Below, in pieces: positions 44,397 to 48,907 of a stretch of DNA of 48,907 nucleotides. The stretch is taken from positions 1 to 48,907 of the forward strand of contig JABLTI010000044.1 of assembly GCA_013166835.1 (NCBI GenBank), given 5' to 3'. Origin of the DNA: Promethearchaeati archaeon. Its GTDB lineage: Archaea; Asgardarchaeota; Heimdallarchaeia; JABLTI01. Made by a program: the position numbers and the translations under genes. The first letter of the stretch is position 1, and the number at the start of each line of letters is the position of its first letter. Below the pieces are notes generated by a model that was not told where the DNA came from, searched no databases, and worked only from the letters and a program-made list of their open reading frames with translations.

Positions 44397-45767
44397 TTAA
44401 ATGGAATCCTCTGTTAAGTTTAACTGCTCAAAGAAATCATCTGGTTTGACAAAAATGAACATTAAGATTACAGTAATAATATAAAATCCTAGAGCAATGA
44501 GACCACAGTAAGCGAAATTTTCTGATAAATTCCAAACAAAAGTAGCTATTAGAGCGTTTGCCATTAATAGACTAATTTGTCCAAAGGCATTATTTATTGC
44601 TACTGCTGTTCCTTTAGATTTTGGAACAACTTGAGTAATAAAAGCATTATAGCTTCCCATTGAAATTCCAGCAAAGAAATTTACTAGGATTATACCGCTA
44701 ATTGCTAAAGGAATATTGCGTGTTATTTCTCCCAAAAATGGGAAAAGAATTATGGATATACCTGTAAGGATTGTACCAGTTATGATAATTTTTCGTTTTC
44801 CAATTTTATCAGCAATATAACTAAAAACTGTATTACTAATTAATGCTGCAATACCTCCTCCTAAGAAAACCAACCCTATTTGGGTTTTACTCAGACCGGT
44901 AGCGTAACCATTCCAAAACAGATCTTGATCTAGCCATGTCGATAATAAAGTAATCATACCAAATAATCCTCCCCTTTGAAAAAGTGTAATAAAGAACACC
45001 CCGCGTGCATATTTATTCTGAAGTACAAGTTTCATTCTTGAAAAGTAACTTGGAATCTCTTCATTATCTGGTATTACTTCACTTTTTATTTCTTCTTGCT
45101 CAGGTATCTTTTCATTATTATTAGTAACTGGTTTAATTCCCCTACCTTTTATTCTGGGAACGATTAGCATTATTAGTACAAAAACAATAAAGCTTAAAAT
45201 TGCCATAATGCCTACACCCCATTGCCAAATTAATTTCTCAGCAACAAGCGCAATTAATGGTACAGCAACGATTGTCGCCACATAAAACGAAGACATAATT
45301 AACCCAATCGCTGTTGAAAGTTTCTTTTTTGGAAAATAGTCTCCTGCATAAGCAATAGCTGCAGGACCAAATGAAGCTCCACCTATTCCTGCAAGAGCTT
45401 GACTAAAAGCCATAAGCCAGAATTTTGTTGCTATAGCTAAAAGCATTATTGCTACTGCAAAAGTAAACATGCCAGCATACATTACAATTTTATACCCAAT
45501 ACGTTCTGTAAGAGGTCCAACAAGTAATGAAAAAACTGCAGCTGTTGCACTATAAACTATAAACATTATAACAATTATTTCCACTGGTTCGCCAATGGAA
45601 TCACTAATATAAGGAACAAACATTTGAAGAGCTGTTACTGTTGATCTCGTTGTAAACATGATTAGAAATAATACCCCTAAAACTAGATACATTTTCAAAA
45701 AGCTCTTCCAATTTTTCTCTTTAGCAAATGAATTTTCGTTTTCGGAAGATATTTCTAATTCAGTCAT
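44397..45767 (-). CDS. Major facilitator superfamily transporter
   Basis: The 456-residue protein has about twelve membrane helices in two halves separated by an acidic cytoplasmic loop (about 205-245, rich in Glu and Pro). The MFS motif A appears as GPLTERIGYK in the first half and SYIADKIGKRK in the second. No substrate can be read from the sequence; it most resembles general MFS permeases or efflux pumps. It starts nine bases after the VOC gene and is very probably co-transcribed with it. Confidence 0.88.
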   Translation of the reverse strand: MTELEISSENENSFAKEKNWKSFLKMYLVLGVLFLIMFTTRSTVTALQMFVPYISDSIGEPVEIIVIMFIVYSATAAVFSLLVGPLTERIGYKIVMYAGMFTFAVAIMLLAIATKFWLMAFSQALAGIGGASFGPAAIAYAGDYFPKKKLSTAIGLIMSSFYVATIVAVPLIALVAEKLIWQWGVGIMAILSFIVFVLIMLIVPRIKGRGIKPVTNNNEKIPEQEEIKSEVIPDNEEIPSYFSRMKLVLQNKYARGVFFITLFQRGGLFGMITLLSTWLDQDLFWNGYATGLSKTQIGLVFLGGGIAALISNTVFSYIADKIGKRKIIITGTILTGISIILFPFLGEITRNIPLAISGIILVNFFAGISMGSYNAFITQVVPKSKGTAVAINNAFGQISLLMANALIATFVWNLSENFAYCGLIALGFYIITVILMFIFVKPDDFFEQLNLTEDSI

Positions 45768-45776
45768 TAATCTAGC

Positions 45777-46163
45777 TCATCCTGAAGGTGGAAAGGGATG
45801 TAAGAAGTATTGGATTTCTATAGTTATACCATTGGGATCTTCTGCGAAGAAATTGTATATCTTAAACTTCTTGTTTTCTGCTGGGGGGTTTTTCACTTTT
45901 ACATTTTTTGCTTTTAGGTTCTCAAACCATTGATCCACTTCTTCTGTAGAGTTACACACAAAAGTCAAACAAACTGTGTTTTTATCCTTATCAAGGAACT
46001 TATGTGAACAAAAACCAAGATAAGAACCCTTAGAAGTTTCATATATACGACATTGCCCTTGATCAACAATTATTTTGCATTTCAACAAATCAACATAAAA
46101 TTCAGTTGTTTTCTCAAGATCATCTGTTTGTAGAAAAGTAATTGTTGAACTGAAGTCTTTCAT
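45777..46163 (-). CDS. VOC-family (glyoxalase/bleomycin-resistance-like) protein
   Basis: The 128-residue protein shows the two beta-alpha-beta-beta-beta units of the vicinal oxygen chelate fold: TITFLQTDDLEKTTEFYVDL at the start and YNFFAEDPNGITIEIQYF at the end, the latter with the metal-ligand Glu. VOC members include glyoxalase I, dioxygenases, epimerases and antibiotic-binding proteins, and the sequence alone does not separate them. The link to an MFS transporter suggests detoxification and export (inference). Confidence 0.82.
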   Translation of the reverse strand: MKDFSSTITFLQTDDLEKTTEFYVDLLKCKIIVDQGQCRIYETSKGSYLGFCSHKFLDKDKNTVCLTFVCNSTEEVDQWFENLKAKNVKVKNPPAENKKFKIYNFFAEDPNGITIEIQYFLHPFPPSG

Positions 46164-46225
46164 AGTTTATTCCAACTATTCGTATTAATTAGTTTTTTCA
46201 AGTAAAGGAAAAAGAAGAATTTTCT

Positions 46226-46600
46226 CTATATTTTCTCCGTGTTTTCCTTAGTTATGAATGATCCTTTTAATGGTGCCCATTTGATGTATGGGTTTGCTAG
46301 TATTACTAAAATAAACAAGAGTGAAAATCGTAATACAATAAAGATGAAAAACATAATATCGTTTAACCAAAGGAATGTGTTTAATCCTACAAAAACAAGT
46401 ACTAATACTGCTAGTATTATTACAAGAATAGACCAGATAATCTCTCGCTTTTGAGTTGATTCCAATTTCACCCATCTGACTATAGCATAAATAGCTGATC
46501 CTCCAAAGATGAATGGACAAAAAGCATAAGAAACTATATGTGTTGTCGGATCGATTAATTCCCCAAGAACCATTAAGATTGCAGTTATAGATTCAAACAT
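46226..46600 (-). CDS. Small membrane protein with four predicted helices
   Basis: I do not recognise this family. The 124 residues include four hydrophobic segments (about 2-16, 25-43, 55-75 and 80-104) and a polar Lys/Glu tail. Repeated Trp and charged residues (RWVKLESTQKREIIW) lie between helices 2 and 3. A Shine-Dalgarno GGAGAT lies nine bases before the ATG. It is upstream of the VOC-MFS pair on the same strand (63 bp), so it may belong to that transcription unit. Confidence 0.6.
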   Translation of the reverse strand: MFESITAILMVLGELIDPTTHIVSYAFCPFIFGGSAIYAIVRWVKLESTQKREIIWSILVIILAVLVLVFVGLNTFLWLNDIMFFIFIVLRFSLLFILVILANPYIKWAPLKGSFITKENTEKI

Positions 46601-46718
46601 ATTTTATTATCTCCAAACTAAAGATATAGTTCAATAATCTTCATAATCTATTTAATTTTCGATATAAAAAGTAAAGATTACAAGATGAACACTTAATTAT
46701 AATTCCAACAGCTCAGCG

Positions 46719-47654
46719 ATGGAAAATTATGTTGTGAGAAAATTGAATGTAACATATATTGAACGCAATTGTAAAAGCATTCTCCATAAAATCGATAATC
46801 CAAGATTACCGTTTAATTGGGGAGCAAATCCTTATCGAGGTTGTTTGCATTCTTGTATTTACTGTTTTGCTAGGTACACACATAGTTATTTAGAATTGGA
46901 TCCCGAGCATGAATTTGAAACAATGATTATTGTAAAGAAAAATGCTGCAAAGATTCTCCGCAAGGAGTTAGCGAACCCTAAATGGAAAAATGAACTTGTA
47001 AATTTAGGGTCAGTATGTGATCCATATCATCCAATAGAACGAAAGTATAAAATTACACGTGAAATGTTATTAGAGTTTCAAAGATACAAAACACCCCTTA
47101 CAGTTGCTACAAAGTCGAATTTAGTTACTCAAGATAAAGATATTCTTGCTGAGATGTCTCAAGACTCACACGTTGATGTCGTCATTTCTATCTCCTCTAT
47201 AAATGATCAAATTAGAAAAAAAGTTGAACCAAGAGCTTCATCTACTCAGAAAAGATTAGAAGCTATAAGTGAACTTCGAGCAAGTGGTATTAATGTTGGA
47301 GTTTTACTAATGCCAATTATACCATTCCTGAATGACTCAGAAAATGAAATCGAGGAATTATTCAAAGCAGTGAGTGAAACGGGAGCTAATTACGTAATTC
47401 CCGGGATTCTCTACTTAACTGGAACAACTAAGAATCGCTTTTTTGAGTTTATTGAAAAACACTGTCCAGATTTAGTTGAGAAATACAAATTATTCTATAA
47501 AAGAAGATCACCACCAAAAAATTACCGTGAGAAAATTAATCTATTATTTAGACAATATAGAGGAAAATATAATTTAGATAAATTTAGTCCTGGGCAGTGG
47601 AAATCGAAAAAAGACACTCAAAGCGTTCTTGATTATTATGTAGAGAAAAAGTGA
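46719..47654 (+). CDS. Radical SAM protein, spore-photoproduct-lyase-like family (COG1533)
   Basis: The 311-residue protein has the radical SAM cluster motif in GCLHSCIYCFARYTH (CxxxCxxC, about residues 41-55), preceded by NWGANPYRGC as in the SPL-like family. The barrel strands that follow (LVNLGSVCDPYHPIERKYKI, PLTVATKSNLV, VDVVISISS, LLMPIIPFLND) are typical. Family members cleave S-adenosylmethionine to a 5'-deoxyadenosyl radical; true spore photoproduct lyases repair DNA, but archaeal COG1533 proteins are mostly uncharacterised. The gene stands alone, convergent with rio1. Confidence 0.88.
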   Translation: MENYVVRKLNVTYIERNCKSILHKIDNPRLPFNWGANPYRGCLHSCIYCFARYTHSYLELDPEHEFETMIIVKKNAAKILRKELANPKWKNELVNLGSVCDPYHPIERKYKITREMLLEFQRYKTPLTVATKSNLVTQDKDILAEMSQDSHVDVVISISSINDQIRKKVEPRASSTQKRLEAISELRASGINVGVLLMPIIPFLNDSENEIEELFKAVSETGANYVIPGILYLTGTTKNRFFEFIEKHCPDLVEKYKLFYKRRSPPKNYREKINLLFRQYRGKYNLDKFSPGQWKSKKDTQSVLDYYVEKK

Positions 47655-47658
47655 AAAG

Positions 47659-47682
47659 AACTACCAATCATTGTTGGTAGTT
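47659..47682. terminator. Hairpin between convergent radical SAM and rio1 genes
   Basis: AACTACCAA (47659-47667) pairs perfectly with TTGGTAGTT (47674-47682) over a six-base loop. It overlaps the last rio1 codons and stop. Both strands could use it as an end signal. Confidence 0.55.
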
Positions 47683-48708
47683 ATTGGATAATAATGCTTT
47701 ATCTCTAATCACTGGTTGCGATCCTTCAAAACCAATCATTTTTTCAATCTCTTCAATTGAATAATCGACTTTTTCAATATCAAGATCTTTACCAGCAATA
47801 TATCGATACACTTCATCGAAATCATAAGTTAAGTTGTATTCTCTTTCAAAGTATTTTCCAATTGTTCCTATATCTTTTCGAAGCACTTGTAGGTTTTTTT
47901 CCCGTATATGAGTATATCGTGCCGTAACTAAGCTTATATCAATTGCTTGTGGGAAATCGATGATTACAGGTTTACCATTGTGTAGAAGAATATTGTACTC
48001 TGAGAAGTCTCCGTGAATAAGCTTTGCTTTTCTGTACATGATTCTTATTTGTTCAATAATTTCATCAAAGACTTCTTCTGGTTCCTCAATAGTCGAATTT
48101 CTAAGTTGAGGTGCAGGTTCCCAGTCAGAACCGATGAAACTCATGATTATGATATTATTGATTTTTCTTGCAGGCGTTGGCACTCTCATTCCAGCATTGA
48201 AAGCACGAGTCAGTCGATCATATTCAGCTTGAGCAATGTTTGCTGCCCTCATTTGAGGGTTACCTTTTGATCTGTTATGGCAAGTATTTTGTAAACGAAA
48301 GGATTTGACGATTACTGGAGCACCTCTTAAATGAGCAACCAAGATAGTAGCTTCTTTACCTGCATTCACTTCTGCAACTAAATCGCTGATTATCCCGTAT
48401 TTTTTCAGCTCATCTCTAAGTAGCTTATAGGTTATCTCCTTCGTTTGCATACTGAGAAACCCCGGATCGAATGTATGTCTGTCGAATTTTGTAACTGCTT
48501 CTTTTGGATCTCTTTCTGTGGCTTGGGTAACTCTTTTTGTACCTTTAATCTTCTGAGTTATCTTTACTCTTTCAGCGTTTTCGAGATCATCCGTACGTAA
48601 TTGATCTTCTTGTAAGGATTCAGCATGTAACTCTAATTCATCTTCTATTTCTTGATTTTTCTTCAACAATTTATCTGATTTTTTATTTGCTTTTGTTATT
48701 TTTATCAC
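47668..48708 (-). CDS. rio1: RIO1-type serine protein kinase/ATPase
   Basis: The 346-residue protein has a RIO kinase domain (about 95-330). The ATP loop is VNAGKEATILVA in place of STGKEANVY, the lysine lies in VIVKSF, and the flexible loop KGNPQMRAANIAQAEYDR is of RIO1 type. Next come MSFIGSDWEPAP, the catalytic loop IHGDFSEYN and the metal loop IDFPQAID. RIO1 acts in late maturation of the small ribosomal subunit. The first 80 residues are a charged helical extension. The start is GTG at 48708, without an obvious Shine-Dalgarno, so the exact N-terminus is uncertain. The remaining 200 bases of the window show no convincing gene. Confidence 0.9.
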   Translation of the reverse strand: MIKITKANKKSDKLLKKNQEIEDELELHAESLQEDQLRTDDLENAERVKITQKIKGTKRVTQATERDPKEAVTKFDRHTFDPGFLSMQTKEITYKLLRDELKKYGIISDLVAEVNAGKEATILVAHLRGAPVIVKSFRLQNTCHNRSKGNPQMRAANIAQAEYDRLTRAFNAGMRVPTPARKINNIIIMSFIGSDWEPAPQLRNSTIEEPEEVFDEIIEQIRIMYRKAKLIHGDFSEYNILLHNGKPVIIDFPQAIDISLVTARYTHIREKNLQVLRKDIGTIGKYFEREYNLTYDFDEVYRYIAGKDLDIEKVDYSIEEIEKMIGFEGSQPVIRDKALLSNNYQQ

Positions 48709-48907
48709 CTTATGAATTTTATAGGAGTAATTGAACTGGATAATGAGTTCTCGTTATCCTTCTCTAGTTATGATAATTACAACATGCAATTTGAAGCGCA
48801 AAGAAATAAGCAGCATAAACCTACCAGAAAGTTCTCGTTCAAAATGTCTAAAACAGAAGCAAAATTAAGAAAGAATCAAGAGCTCAATTTGAGCTAAGAA
48901 TAGACTT

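Noticed and set aside
46248..46520. A 90-codon minus-strand frame overlapping the four-helix membrane protein
   Set aside because: The alternative frame has a Shine-Dalgarno and four clean membrane helices; this one is an off-frame reading.
48712..48897. A 61-codon plus-strand frame at the right edge
   Set aside because: It is polar, low in complexity, has no Shine-Dalgarno or homologue I recognise, and covers the promoter area of rio1.

Overview
The window is AT-rich archaeal chromosome, most likely from an Asgard archaeon (inference; a Heimdallarchaeia-type lineage would fit). The archaeal signs are direct: a split RNA polymerase large subunit (A' and A'') with unsplit B, archaeal L30e and NusA-type KH protein, EF-1A, the CTP-dependent riboflavin kinase family, RIO1 kinase, TrmB-type regulators, and a tRNA intron with an archaeal bulge-helix-bulge. 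The Asgard signs are a Rag-like small GTPase fused to a roadblock domain, beside a longin protein that resembles NPRL2/FLCN. Many genes have Shine-Dalgarno sequences, and TTG starts are common.

Layout: (1) 1-9.0 kb: intron-bearing tRNA-Cys, a PncC/CinA-type amidase, riboflavin kinase, a 785-residue TrmB-type coiled-coil protein, an ABC ATPase, a PspC protein, a secreted beta-helix protein and a frameshifted HEAT-like gene. (2) 9.4-16 kb, plus strand: EF-1A with a repetitive Lys/Ala tail, a tandem PadR regulator, a small membrane zinc-ribbon protein, a DapA-fold protein without its catalytic lysine, a prepilin peptidase with an inserted glycine-rich repeat domain, and a COG2509-type flavoprotein. 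(3) 16-19 kb, minus strand: Rag-like GTPase-roadblock, NPRL2-like longin protein and a metallophosphoesterase, arranged like an operon. (4) 19.6-27.8 kb: rpoB-rpoA1-rpoA2-rpl30e-nusA, with a structured leader and without the usual rpoH before it or rps12/rps7 after it. (5) 27.9-37.5 kb: a candidate structured RNA, an SF2 helicase, a helical-repeat/Ig protein, a PRC-barrel-like protein divergent from a frameshifted GNAT gene, a second TrmB coiled-coil protein, and a large surface protein. (6) 37.7-48.9 kb: tldD-tldE, sdaAB-sdaAA, a helical protein, a GAF protein with a kinase-like His helix but no ATPase domain, a VOC-MFS pair, a small membrane protein, an SPL-family radical SAM protein and RIO1.

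The strongest candidate for an undescribed system is region 3. Its two first genes look like a minimal nutrient-signalling pair: a GTPase with the domain order of eukaryotic Rag proteins (G domain, then roadblock, with an HKxD G4 motif), and a longin protein carrying an arginine where NPRL2 has its GAP arginine finger. Other noteworthy points are the T-arm intron, the peptidase repeat insertion, the two TrmB proteins with methyl-accepting-protein-like rods, and the structured RNA candidate after nusA. Three genes are broken by single-base shifts at or near short homopolymers, which suggests assembly error at least as much as real decay.
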